Below, piece after piece: positions 46,773 to 55,788 of a DNA stretch of 64,000 nt. Position 1 is the first letter of the stretch, and every line of letters starts with the position of its first letter. Source of the stretch: Streptomyces sp. CB01635 (GTDB lineage Bacteria; Actinomycetota; Actinomycetes; Streptomycetales; Streptomycetaceae); NCBI RefSeq assembly GCF_002803065.1, contig NZ_NNBL01000003.1:579461-643460 (forward strand), read 5' to 3'. A program made the position numbers and the translations under genes. The notes under the pieces are model-generated. The model saw nothing but the letters and a program-made list of their open reading frames with translations. It searched no databases and had not been told where the DNA came from.

Positions 46773-46806
46773 GTGCCCATTTCCTGTCCACGACGAGGTG
46801 GCTGCG

Positions 46807-48117
46807 GTGATCCGGATGAACAAGGCCCAGAAGTGGCTGAGCTTCCTCGCGCTCTCCATGACCGGCGGAATCATTTTCCAGGTCGCCTACATCAGGTTCG
46901 TGTACCTCGAACCTACCTATACGGCGCTGAATCTCAGCTCGCAGCAGTACGGGAACATCATCTCGGCTTTCGGCGCCGTGGCCATCGTCATGTATTTCTT
47001 CGGCGGCTGGTTCTCCGACAAGTTCTCGCCGAAACTCCTCATCGTGATTTCGCTCGTCGGAATGGGAATTGCCGACATTTATCTAGCCACCGTTCCCGGC
47101 TTCTGGGGAATCGTGGCGGCGCACATCCTGATGGCCGTCGTCGGCATGGGCCTGTACTGGTCCGCGCTGGTGAAGTCGATCAGCGTACTCGGCGACTCCG
47201 GCGAGCAGGGCCGGCTCTTCGGCTTCCTCGAAGGCACCCGCGGCATCGTCTCGACGGCCATCGGCTTCATCGGCACGGCGGTCGTCTCCGCCTCCGTCGT
47301 GCCCGCGCACGGTGTCCTCACGCTGATCCGGATCTACGGAGTGCTGAGCTTCGTCTTCGCCGCGATCGTGTGGTTCGTCGTCCGCGAGGACAAGACGCGG
47401 CTCGCCGGGCTCGACTCGGCGACCGTCACCCTCAAGCAGCTCCTCGCCGCGGCCCGCAACCGGTACACCTGGCTCATCGGCGGCACCGCCATGCTCATGT
47501 ACTGCTTCTACACGACGCTCGGCTACTTCTCGCCGCTGCTCCAGGACAACTACGGCGTCTCCGCATCCATGATCGCCGTCATCGGGGTCGTGCGGTCCTA
47601 CGTCTTCCAGTTCGTCGCCGGACCCGCGGGCGGCGTCGTCGTGGACAAGGTGACGCGCTCCTCCGCGGTGTTCCTGCGCTGGATGTTCGCCGGCAGTGCG
47701 GTGCTCGCCGTCCTCTTCCTCGTACTGCCGCGCACCACCGCGCTCGCCTGGCTCGCGCTCGTGATGATGTTCGTCCTGTGCGCACTGGTCTTCGCCTCGC
47801 GCGGCGTCTACTGGTCCACCGTGGGCGAGGTGGAGGTGCCCGAGCAGGAGCGCGGGGGCGTCATCGGGCTCGCCTCCGGCATCGCGTACCTGCCGGACGC
47901 GTTCCTGCCTTCCCTGTGCGCCTGGTGGATCGGCGACTCCTCGGCGAGCCCGACGGTGCCCGAACAGGGTGGCGGCTACAGCGCGCTGTTCGTCTTCCTG
48001 CTCGCGGCCGCACTGCTCGGCCTGGTGATGACGACACTCACCGCCCGCACCCGCCGCCGCGAACTCGCCGCCCGGCACCCGGCCCCCGTCAGCGACCGAG
48101 TGCTGGCAGGGGTGTGA
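46807..48117 (+). CDS. MFS transporter, YqcE/YihN-like
   Basis: A 436-residue 12-helix transporter. MTGGIIFQVAYIRFVYLEPT, YFFGGWFSDKFSPKLLIVISL (loop 2-3), GLYWSALVKSISVLGDSGEQ and FLEGTRGIVSTAIGF resemble the YihN/YqcE branch of MFS proteins linked to sugar and polyol loci. The GTG at 46807 is chosen for its GAGGTGG site; an ATG three codons later is possible. First gene after the conditional terminator, so its expression depends on antitermination. Expected substrate is the sugar alcohol or sugar acid used by the operon. Confidence 0.88.
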   Translation: MIRMNKAQKWLSFLALSMTGGIIFQVAYIRFVYLEPTYTALNLSSQQYGNIISAFGAVAIVMYFFGGWFSDKFSPKLLIVISLVGMGIADIYLATVPGFWGIVAAHILMAVVGMGLYWSALVKSISVLGDSGEQGRLFGFLEGTRGIVSTAIGFIGTAVVSASVVPAHGVLTLIRIYGVLSFVFAAIVWFVVREDKTRLAGLDSATVTLKQLLAAARNRYTWLIGGTAMLMYCFYTTLGYFSPLLQDNYGVSASMIAVIGVVRSYVFQFVAGPAGGVVVDKVTRSSAVFLRWMFAGSAVLAVLFLVLPRTTALAWLALVMMFVLCALVFASRGVYWSTVGEVEVPEQERGGVIGLASGIAYLPDAFLPSLCAWWIGDSSASPTVPEQGGGYSALFVFLLAAALLGLVMTTLTARTRRRELAARHPAPVSDRVLAGV

Positions 48118-48224
48118 TCGCCGGGTCCTTCGACTCACCGCCCCGAGCGCGTAGAACGTATCCGTACAAAGCTTCAGAAGATTCGCAAAGAGTCACGAAG
48201 AGTAAGAAGATCGGCAGGCATCAC

Positions 48225-49001
48225 ATGGACATCACGGACTTCTCCCGGGACTTCTTCTCCCTCGACGGGAAGAACGCGATCGTCACCGGCGGCAACACCG
48301 GCCTCGGTCAGGCGTTCTCCCTCGCCCTCGCCAAGGCGGGCGCCAACGTCCTCGTCCCGGCGCTCGCCGACGACGGCGGCGAGACGCGCAAGCTGATCGA
48401 GGCCGAGGGCCGGCGCATGGAGTTCCTCGAGGCCGACATCACCGGCGCCGGCGTGCCCCGGCAGGTCGTCGAGCACTGCGTGGACACCCTCGGGTCGGTC
48501 GACATCCTCGTGAACTCGGCGGGCATCTGCAATCTCGCCTCCGTCGAGGAGTTCGACCGCGCCGCGTGGGACCCGATGCTGGCCGTGAACCTCACCGCGC
48601 CCTTCGAACTCGCCCACGAGGCAACGAAGTTCATGATCCCGCAGCGCTCCGGGAAGATCATCAACATCGCCTCCCTGTTCTCCTTCCTGGGCGGCCAGAT
48701 GTCTCCCGCGTACGCCGCCACCAAGCACGGCATCGCCGGTTTCACCAAGGCGTACTGCGACGAACTCGCCCAGCACAACATCCAGGTCAACGCGATCGCC
48801 CCGGGCTACTTCGCCACCAAGATCACCGAGACGACGCGCGCCAACCAGGAGACCAACCAGCGCGTCCTCGACCACATCCCGGCCGGCCGCTGGGGTGATG
48901 TCGCCGACCTCATGGGTGCCACCGTCTTCCTCGCCAGCCGCGCCGCCGACTACGTCAACGGCCATGTCCTGACCGTCGACGGCGGCTATCTCGTCCGCTG
49001 A
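48225..49001 (+). CDS. SDR family dehydrogenase, YgcW-like
   Basis: A 258-residue NAD(P)-dependent short-chain dehydrogenase. AIVTGGNTGLGQAFSLALAKAGA (TGxxxGxG), NSAGICNL, KIINIASLFSFLGG (Ser), YAATK (Tyr/Lys) and NAIAPGYFATKIT are in place. The C-terminus YVNGHVLTVDGGYLVR and overall sequence are strikingly like E. coli YgcW and the 2-deoxy-gluconate 3-dehydrogenase (KduD) group. It probably oxidises a secondary alcohol of a sugar derivative. Separated from the MFS gene by 107 bases without a visible promoter. Confidence 0.92.
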   Translation: MDITDFSRDFFSLDGKNAIVTGGNTGLGQAFSLALAKAGANVLVPALADDGGETRKLIEAEGRRMEFLEADITGAGVPRQVVEHCVDTLGSVDILVNSAGICNLASVEEFDRAAWDPMLAVNLTAPFELAHEATKFMIPQRSGKIINIASLFSFLGGQMSPAYAATKHGIAGFTKAYCDELAQHNIQVNAIAPGYFATKITETTRANQETNQRVLDHIPAGRWGDVADLMGATVFLASRAADYVNGHVLTVDGGYLVR

Positions 49002-49071
49002 CCCCGACCCGACACCCACTTCTCCCTCACCCCCACACGTACACACACACGTACAAAGAAGGTTGATCCAC

Positions 49072-50535
49072 ATGGTGCAGTCCGCATCGAAGCTGAACCG
49101 AGAAGAGATCGTCGACCGCCTCACCTCCCTGGTCGGCGCGGGCGCGGTCGTCACCGACGAGCAGCAGTTGCGCGAGGCGAGCGTCGACCGTTTCAAGAAG
49201 TACCAGGCGGTGCACGGCATCTACGACGCCCCGCCGCCCGCGGCGATCGTCAACGCCACCAGCGTCGACGACGTATCGAAGGTGCTCGCGTTCGCCGACG
49301 AGAACCGCATCAACATCGTGGCCCGCACCGGCCGCACCGGCACCGAGGGCGGCCTGGAGACGGCCGTCACCGACACGATCGTCCTCGACGGCTCGGGTCT
49401 CGACGAGATCATCAAGATCGACGAAGAGAACATGCAGGTCACCGCCGGGTGCGGCGTTCAGCTCCAGGTGCTCGAGGACACGCTGCGCGCCAAGGGCTAC
49501 ACGACCGGGCACTCCCCGCAGTCCAAGCCGCTCGCCCAGATGGGCGGGCTCGTCTCGACACGCTCGATCGGCCAGTTCTCCACCCTGTACGGCGCGATCG
49601 AGGACATGGTCGTCGGCCTGGAGGCGGTCTTCCCCGACGGCACCGTCAGCCGCATCAAGAACGTCCCGCGCCGCGCGACCGGCCCGGACATCCGGCACAT
49701 CGTCATCGGCAACGAGGGCGCCCTGTGCTACATCACCGAGGTCACGGTGAAGATCTTCAAGTACCAGCCGGAGAACAACGAGTTCCACGGCTTCCTCGTC
49801 GACGACATGGCGACGGGCACCGCCATCATCCGCGAGGTCGTCGTCGGCGGATTCAAGCCGTCCGTCGTGCGCGTCTACTCGCCCGAGGACGCCGGCCAGC
49901 ACTTCTCGCACTTCTCGAAGGGCAAGTGCGTCGTCGTCTTCGTCGCCGAGGGCCCCAAGGGCATCGTGCGCGCCACCAGCGAGGAGATCGAGCGGGTCGC
50001 CGACCGGTTCGCGCACGAGAAGGTCGACCCGAAGCTCATCGAGGCCTGGTTCGACAACCTCAACTGGGGCCCGGACAAGATCGAGGCGGAGAAGGAGGTC
50101 ATGCGGGCCAAGGCCGAGCTCGGCTACACCACCGAGGTCTCCTGCGACTGGTCGAAGGTCACCGAGCTGTACGGCGCCGTCATGAACCGCATCCGCACCG
50201 AGTACCCGCACGCCGACGACCTCACCCTGCTCGGCGCCCACTCCTCGCACAGCTACCAGACGGGTACGAACCTCTACTTCGTCTACGACTACAAGATCAA
50301 CTGTGAGCCGGAGGAGGAGATCGGCAAGTACCACGTGCCGCTCAACGCGATCATCGTCGAGGAGGCGCTGCGCGTCGGCGGCTCGATGGTCCACCACCAC
50401 GGCGTCGGCAAGTACCGCACCGCGTGGACGAAGCAGGAGCACGGCAGCGCCTACCACATGCTGGCCAAGCTCAAGGAGGCGTTCGACCCGAACGGGATCA
50501 TGAACAAGGGAACGATCTTCCCGCTCGACGCCTGA
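49072..50535 (+). CDS. FAD-linked oxidase, YgcU / alkyl-DHAP synthase-like
   Basis: A 487-residue flavoenzyme with an N-terminal FAD-binding type 4 domain (PPPAAIVNATSVDDVSKVLAFADENRI, VTAGCGVQLQVLEDTLRAKG, TRSIGQFSTLYGAIEDMVVGLEAV) and a C-terminal cap ending SMVHHHGVGKYRTAW, the His-rich motif shared with alkyl-dihydroxyacetone-phosphate synthase and E. coli YgcU. It should oxidise a hydroxy-acid or phosphorylated polyol with FAD. The ATG at 49072 has AGAAGG upstream. Third gene of the operon; no electron-transfer flavoprotein genes (ygcQR) accompany it here. Confidence 0.9.
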   Translation: MVQSASKLNREEIVDRLTSLVGAGAVVTDEQQLREASVDRFKKYQAVHGIYDAPPPAAIVNATSVDDVSKVLAFADENRINIVARTGRTGTEGGLETAVTDTIVLDGSGLDEIIKIDEENMQVTAGCGVQLQVLEDTLRAKGYTTGHSPQSKPLAQMGGLVSTRSIGQFSTLYGAIEDMVVGLEAVFPDGTVSRIKNVPRRATGPDIRHIVIGNEGALCYITEVTVKIFKYQPENNEFHGFLVDDMATGTAIIREVVVGGFKPSVVRVYSPEDAGQHFSHFSKGKCVVVFVAEGPKGIVRATSEEIERVADRFAHEKVDPKLIEAWFDNLNWGPDKIEAEKEVMRAKAELGYTTEVSCDWSKVTELYGAVMNRIRTEYPHADDLTLLGAHSSHSYQTGTNLYFVYDYKINCEPEEEIGKYHVPLNAIIVEEALRVGGSMVHHHGVGKYRTAWTKQEHGSAYHMLAKLKEAFDPNGIMNKGTIFPLDA

Positions 50536-50552
50536 TCCCCAACTGTCGTACA

Positions 50553-50579
50553 GGGGGCCGCCATTGACCGGCGGCCCCC
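50553..50579 (+). terminator. intra-operon hairpin before the kinase gene
   Basis: GGGGGCCGCC, loop ATTGACC, GGCGGCCCCC: ten perfect G/C pairs between the oxidase stop and the kinase start, followed by TCCTCTCTC. It could attenuate or stabilise the upstream mRNA. Confidence 0.6.
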
Positions 50580-50605
50580 TCCTCTCTCGCACCCCGGAGT
50601 GGGCC

Positions 50606-52036
50606 ATGACTCGCTACTTCATCGGCATCGACAACGGCTCCCAGAGCTCGAAGGTGACCGTTTTCGACGAACACGGCCGGGCCGTCTGCGAGGGACGGCA
50701 GAGCCTGCGTCCGTACGCCACCCCCCGCCCCGGCGTCGTGGAACACCCGGACGACGACCTGTGGACGTCGATCGGAGAGGCCAGCCGCCAGGCCATGGCC
50801 GCCTTCCCCGGCGACGTGGCCGACATCGCCGGCGTCGGCCTGTGCACGATCCGCTTCTGCCGGGCCGTGCTCAAGGCCGACGGCACACTCGCACAGCCGG
50901 TGATGAGCTGGATGGACGCGCGGGTCTCGCGCCCCTACGAACACACCCTCCCCGAGGCGCGGTACGTCACCACGTCCTCCGGCTACATCAGCCACCGTAT
51001 GACCGGCGTCCTGAAGGACACCGCCGCCAACTACGCGGGCGACTCCTGGCCGTCGGACTCCGACACCTGGCGGTGGACGACCGACGACGCCGTTCTCGCC
51101 AAGTCCGGCATTCCGCGCGAGATGCTCTTCGACCTGGTGATGCCGGGCGACGTCCTCGGCACGGTGACCGCCGACGCGGCCCGTCACACCGGCATCCCCG
51201 AGGGCCTGCCGGTCGTGGCGACCGCCAACGACAAGGCTGTTGAGGCGCTGGGCTGCGGACTGCGCTCCGGCGACACGCTCCTGGTCTCCCTCGGCACGTA
51301 CGTGGCCGGCATGACCGTCGGCGACAGGAACGTGGCCGACGCCTCCGACTTCTGGACCAACTACGCCTGCATGCCGCACTCCTACCTCTACGAGAGCTTC
51401 GGCGTGCGCCGCGGCATGTGGACCGTCAGCTGGCTGCGCGACCTGCTCGGCGAGGAGGCGGTCGTCGGCGCGCGGGCGGCGGGCCTGTCCGTCGAGGACT
51501 ACCTGAACGCCGAGGCCGCGAAGGTCCCGCCGGGCTGCGACGGCCTGATGACGGTGCTCGACTGGCTGGCGCCCACCGACGCCCCGTACCGCAAGGGCAC
51601 GATCCTCGGCTTCGACGGCCGCCAGGGCCGCTTCCACATGTACCGCTCGATCCTCGAAGCGCTCGCCCTGTCCATCCACGCCACCGGCACGCACATGGCC
51701 GCCGAACTCGGCACCACCTACCGGCACACGGTCATCTCCGGCGGCGGTGCCGGCTCCGACCTGATGATGCAGATCTACGCCGACGTCTTCGGCGTTCCGG
51801 CCCACCGTGCCGAGGTCAACAACGCGGCGGGCCTCGGCTCCGCGATCTGCGCGGCGGTCGGACTCGGCGCGTACAAGTCGTTCGACGAGGCGATCGACGC
51901 GATGGTCCGCCCCGGCGCGGAGTTCACACCCGACCGGGCCAACCACGACCTGTACCGGCGCCTCGGCGAGGTGTACCGGGACATTCGCGAGCACACGGAC
52001 GGGATCTACCGGCAGTCGTACGACGTTTTCGGCTGA
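50606..52036 (+). CDS. FGGY family carbohydrate kinase, YgcE-like
   Basis: A 476-residue ATP-dependent sugar/polyol kinase. IGIDNGSQSSKVTVFDEHG is the phosphate-1 motif, RPGVVEHPDDDLW follows, MSWMDARVS is the catalytic region, ATANDKAVEALGCGL contains the expected catalytic Asp, and VISGGGAGSDLMMQIYADVF is the adenosine motif. Relatives phosphorylate glycerol, erythritol, xylulose or rhamnulose. GGAG lies before the ATG. Its product may be the effector of the GlpP-type antiterminator (inference). Last gene of the operon. Confidence 0.92.
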   Translation: MTRYFIGIDNGSQSSKVTVFDEHGRAVCEGRQSLRPYATPRPGVVEHPDDDLWTSIGEASRQAMAAFPGDVADIAGVGLCTIRFCRAVLKADGTLAQPVMSWMDARVSRPYEHTLPEARYVTTSSGYISHRMTGVLKDTAANYAGDSWPSDSDTWRWTTDDAVLAKSGIPREMLFDLVMPGDVLGTVTADAARHTGIPEGLPVVATANDKAVEALGCGLRSGDTLLVSLGTYVAGMTVGDRNVADASDFWTNYACMPHSYLYESFGVRRGMWTVSWLRDLLGEEAVVGARAAGLSVEDYLNAEAAKVPPGCDGLMTVLDWLAPTDAPYRKGTILGFDGRQGRFHMYRSILEALALSIHATGTHMAAELGTTYRHTVISGGGAGSDLMMQIYADVFGVPAHRAEVNNAAGLGSAICAAVGLGAYKSFDEAIDAMVRPGAEFTPDRANHDLYRRLGEVYRDIREHTDGIYRQSYDVFG

Positions 52037-52167
52037 CGGTTGCGCTCATCACCACGGCGTGGCGCCCACGGCGGGGTGCGGGTTCCGACGAGAACACGCG
52101 CCCCGCCCGTGCCGGGCCGCAACCGCGCGGGCCTGGATCGACGATGCCTGCGCCGACGCTCGTCGGG

Positions 52168-52596
52168 TCAGACGGAGCCGAGGTCGGCCGACAGCCAGTG
52201 CTCGGGCCGGATGTGGAAGGTGACCTGTGCGCCGTGTTCGGCGGTGGCCGTCTTCACGTATTCCTCGACCTTGTCGGCGGGCAGGTAGCGGGCCGCGAGA
52301 TCGGTCAACTCCGCGACTGTGGAAGTCGCTTCGGATGTCACCGGGCCCTCCACGGTCACGTAGCGGACCGTGGGTCCGACACGTTCGGTCATGAGCGAGA
52401 TGCGGCCCGCGGCCCTGATGGCCTTCGCCTTTGCGGAATCCCGGCCGGTCATGATCCAGAAGGTGCCGCCGGGCTCGTACCAGTACCAGATGGGGACCGT
52501 CAGTGGCGCACGGCCGGCCTCCGCGCGGGCGACGGCCAGGGCGCCGATGTGGGGTTCGGCCAGGAACGCCTCGCGCTCGTCGAGCGGAAGGGGCAT
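52168..52596 (-). CDS. pyridoxamine 5'-phosphate oxidase-like protein
   Basis: A 142-residue split-barrel flavin-binding protein: EAFLAEPHIGALAVARAEAGRAPLTVPIWYWYEPGGTFWIMTG, then RISLMTERVGPTVRYVTVEGPV. Such proteins bind FMN or F420 and reduce or protect varied substrates; function here is unknown. AGGAGACGCT precedes the ATG. It converges with the FGGY kinase gene. Confidence 0.87.
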   Translation of the reverse strand: MPLPLDEREAFLAEPHIGALAVARAEAGRAPLTVPIWYWYEPGGTFWIMTGRDSAKAKAIRAAGRISLMTERVGPTVRYVTVEGPVTSEATSTVAELTDLAARYLPADKVEEYVKTATAEHGAQVTFHIRPEHWLSADLGSV

Positions 52597-52796
52597 AGCG
52601 TCTCCTCGTGTATGTCGATCACGTCGGGCATGTCGAGATGCAGTCTTCAACGCCGGTCGGGGGAGAGAACGGTGAACACACCGGCGGGTATTCCATCGAG
52701 ACGGTCAGGCGTCAGCGAGCGCGTTCAGGGACGCGAGCGGCGGCGTAGCCCGTGCCACGGAACGGTCATGATCGACTGTCAGTGGTGGGTGTCACG

Positions 52797-54692
52797 ATGG
52801 CGCGTATGGAGATCTTCGAGTGGGGGCCGCTGCTCAAGCGGTGGAGCGAGGAATGGCTGGAAGGGCTGGCCGCGGAGGAGCCGGAGGAGTTCGAGGAGCT
52901 GGACGAGGAGATCGTCCGGGGCCGCTGGCTGGGGTTCGGCCCGGCCGGTCCGGCGGCGATGGCGGCTCTGGAGGAGCGGGTCCGGGGGCTGGGGATTGCG
53001 GTGCCGCTGCCGCCGTCCCTCCGCTCCTTCCTTGAGACGACTGACGGTTGGCGCCATGCCGGGGGCTTCGTCCATCTGCTGGCCGGGGCCGACCGCATTG
53101 CGCCGTACGGAGATCCGTACGGCCGGCAGGCGATGTACGAGGAGTATCTGGACCAGGACCCGACCGAGGAGGAAGTGCTCAGGGCCGGAATGTGGGGCCG
53201 GGCGCTGCAGCTCTCGCTCGACTCGGACCTGACGGATGTGCTGCTCGACCCGGGCGATGTGGGTGGCGACGGGGAGTGGGCGGTGTACGTGTACCACGGG
53301 TGGAGTGCTGAGCTGCCGGACCGGTACGACTCGTTCCGCGCGTTCATGGAGGGCATGTACAAGGAGTTCTACCGCCTGAGCGGCGGCCACGCAGGTTTCG
53401 AGAACGTGGTGACGCGTGAGCTCGACGCCAAGGTGGAGGAGGCCCGACTCGCCTGCCTGAGGGGCGAGTTGGACGAGGCCCTCGCCGTCTTCGGCGAGGC
53501 GGGAGACCTCGGCAGACCGCGAGCCGGCCTGCTGGCCGCACAGCTGCGGGCGCTGCTCGACGGGCACGGCTGGGTGCCGGTCGACCCGCGCATGGACGAT
53601 CCGCTGTACGCGGGTGAGGTGCTGCCCCTGAAGGTGCGCGATCACCTGCGCGAGCACCGGAGAGACGACACCTTCGTGCTCGGCCCGGTGACGGAGGACT
53701 ACGCGGCGGACCGGGAGCGGGCCGGTGTAGTCCTGGAGCAGATCAGGCAGCGCACGTACGAGTACACGTCGCCCGGCCCGTTCGGGCGCGCGGTCGAGGA
53801 GGCCAGGGAGCTGGCGCGCTGGGGTGACACGGATGGCGCGTGGCGGGTGCTCGCGGCGGCGGTGCCGCAGTGGGAGCCGTATCGGGAGGACCACGTGGCC
53901 CCGTTCGGCCTGCTCGGGGACCCGCTGCTGGGGCTGCTCATCACACCGGAGCGGGGGCGGCAACTGCTGATGACACCCCGGGCGGGTCAGGCGGGGGTGC
54001 TGCCCGCGCCGGTCGCCGTCGAGGGGGAGACCGTGCGCGACGGGCTCGCGTGGCTGACGCATCGGCAAGACAGGGTTGAGCTGCGCAGGGACGCGTACCG
54101 GTTCGTTCTGGCGGAGGGCATACGCCCCGAAGAGCTGGCGGAGCGGTTCGGTACGGGCCCGCTGGAGCGGGTGGCGAGCGAGCGGGACTTCTGGGATCTC
54201 CCGTTCTCAGGGCAGCAGGAGCGGCGCGGCCCCGTCGCCCGGATCGGCGCTCTCGACGGCTGGAGCTTCGCCTTCGAATCGGCCCGCCGGCCAGGCTTCG
54301 ACCGCACCCGTCTGACCCACCCCGGCACCGAGCTGTCGTGCGGCACCCGGGCCCTCACGGTCTGGTGGGAGCCGGGCCTGTTCCACCTCGCCTTCGCCGA
54401 GGACGGGCAGCAGCGGTACACCTTCACGGTGCACGAGGCGGAGCGCCACCAGACAGGCGACATCCCCGCCGACCTCTCCCCGGATCACCTGTTCCCGGAC
54501 CCGGCCGGCCCCGCGACAGACCTCTCGGACGAGAGCCGAGCGCTGGAGGCGATAGCGACGAGGTTCGGAGTCTCCCTGCCCGAATTCGCTCTCAACCACG
54601 GCAGATTGCCGACGCTCCCGACACGCCCGTGGCTCAGGCCGCCGGAGCCGAGGGAGGTGCAAGCGAGACTCACGTTCACGCGCCACAGGTAG
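52797..54692 (+). CDS. SUKH (SMI1/KNR4) domain protein
   Basis: A 631-residue soluble protein. The N-terminal ~190 residues carry a SUKH/SMI1-KNR4 domain (VPLPPSLRSFLETTDGWRHAG; YDSFRAFMEGMYKEFYRL). The middle is helical and charged, and the last ~140 residues (LDGWSFAFESARRPGFD; GTRALTVWWEPGLFHLAFAEDGQQRYTF) resemble the DUF6461 type. SUKH proteins are often immunity partners of toxins, but no toxin gene is adjacent and the size suggests a stand-alone role. ATG at 52797; a second at 52806 is possible. Confidence 0.75.
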   Translation: MARMEIFEWGPLLKRWSEEWLEGLAAEEPEEFEELDEEIVRGRWLGFGPAGPAAMAALEERVRGLGIAVPLPPSLRSFLETTDGWRHAGGFVHLLAGADRIAPYGDPYGRQAMYEEYLDQDPTEEEVLRAGMWGRALQLSLDSDLTDVLLDPGDVGGDGEWAVYVYHGWSAELPDRYDSFRAFMEGMYKEFYRLSGGHAGFENVVTRELDAKVEEARLACLRGELDEALAVFGEAGDLGRPRAGLLAAQLRALLDGHGWVPVDPRMDDPLYAGEVLPLKVRDHLREHRRDDTFVLGPVTEDYAADRERAGVVLEQIRQRTYEYTSPGPFGRAVEEARELARWGDTDGAWRVLAAAVPQWEPYREDHVAPFGLLGDPLLGLLITPERGRQLLMTPRAGQAGVLPAPVAVEGETVRDGLAWLTHRQDRVELRRDAYRFVLAEGIRPEELAERFGTGPLERVASERDFWDLPFSGQQERRGPVARIGALDGWSFAFESARRPGFDRTRLTHPGTELSCGTRALTVWWEPGLFHLAFAEDGQQRYTFTVHEAERHQTGDIPADLSPDHLFPDPAGPATDLSDESRALEAIATRFGVSLPEFALNHGRLPTLPTRPWLRPPEPREVQARLTFTRHR

Positions 54693-54798
54693 GGGTCGCA
54701 TGGATGTGGCACCGCCTCGACGCCGGAATCGGTTTTGTGCGGGGTGGTGGGGTCTCGTACGGGCTGCTCTCGCTTTGGCTCTGTGAACAGAGGCGCGT

Positions 54799-55788
54799 TC
54801 AGGCGTGGACCAGCTCCAGCGCCTTGTTCAGGTTGTGTTCGGCGATGGATGCCATGAGCGCCCGGTCGGGGAAGTCCCCGTCGAGCAGCCTCAGCGGGCC
54901 CGCCGTCAGTGAGAGCCGCTGGGCCAGCATGTAGAGCGCGAGCCGGTCCTCGTCCAGTCCGTCCACCCGCAGCGGCGGATAGGAGTCGTGCAGGCGGATC
55001 CGCAGGAAGACGTGCTCCCACTCGACATCGAAATACATCAAGCCCTCGATGTCGATCACCACCGGGTTCCCGCCCGCGTCCACCAGCACGTGATCCGGCC
55101 CCAGTTCGCCGTGCACGACCGCGTACTGTGCGCGCGGCCGCACCGCCGCCGCGAGACTCAGCAACCGCTCCTCGAGCCGTTCGCGCGTCCGTGCGATCCG
55201 GGGATCACGCGATGCCGCCTCGGCGAGGTCGCGTAGCGCACGGTCCAGGACGACCCCCTCGCACGAGACTCCGCGCGATGTGCCTCCCCCGTCGACCACG
55301 GCCACCTTGCCGTACGCGGGTGCTCGATGGCGCCGCATCGACTCCAGCGCCTCCCCGAGCCGGACGATGACCGGGTCGGCCGCTCGGGGGTCGCGTGCGA
55401 GCAGTTTCTCCAGGCTTTCGCCCTGGAGGTCCTCGACGATCGCGAGGTCGCCCGGGCAGTGAGTGCCGTCGCGGTCGAGGAGACGGATCGCCGGGACGCG
55501 GACGCCCAGCGCGTCCAGCCGCGCGTGTGCGGCCTCGAACAGGTCGAGCCCGAGACCGGGGGAGAACGGGTCGGTGAGGTCGTCGTCCCCCTCGGCCGCC
55601 GGCCAATAGTTCTCGGCGTCGTCCCACAGGTAGGCGATCGCCGTAGTCGCGTCGTCCATCACCAGGCGGTAGACGCCCTTCTTGCTACCGCCCGCGACGC
55701 GCTCGACCGCCTCCAGCCGACGCCCGCCACCCAGCGCGGCCCGCACAGCCCCGGTCAACTGATCCCGCGCCACCGTTCCGGGTGCCAC
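54799..55788 (-). CDS. aminoglycoside phosphotransferase-type kinase
   Basis: A 329-residue APH-fold kinase: GGSKKGVYRLVMDDATTAIAYLW (N-lobe), IVEDLQGESLEKLL (hinge), YAVVHGELGPDHVLVD (Brenner motif; catalytic Asp position is Glu, HGELGPDH) and VIDIEGLMYFDVEWEH (metal Asp). Substrate is unknown; the Glu in place of Asp in HGD is seen in some small-molecule kinases of the family. GTG start. Convergent with the SUKH gene. Confidence 0.83.
   Translation of the reverse strand: MAPGTVARDQLTGAVRAALGGGRRLEAVERVAGGSKKGVYRLVMDDATTAIAYLWDDAENYWPAAEGDDDLTDPFSPGLGLDLFEAAHARLDALGVRVPAIRLLDRDGTHCPGDLAIVEDLQGESLEKLLARDPRAADPVIVRLGEALESMRRHRAPAYGKVAVVDGGGTSRGVSCEGVVLDRALRDLAEAASRDPRIARTRERLEERLLSLAAAVRPRAQYAVVHGELGPDHVLVDAGGNPVVIDIEGLMYFDVEWEHVFLRIRLHDSYPPLRVDGLDEDRLALYMLAQRLSLTAGPLRLLDGDFPDRALMASIAEHNLNKALELVHA

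Noticed and set aside
46773..49001. Apparent 742-residue fusion of an unknown protein with the SDR
   Set aside because: The first two thirds are an out-of-frame reading of the MFS gene. The SDR starts at its own ATG at 48225.
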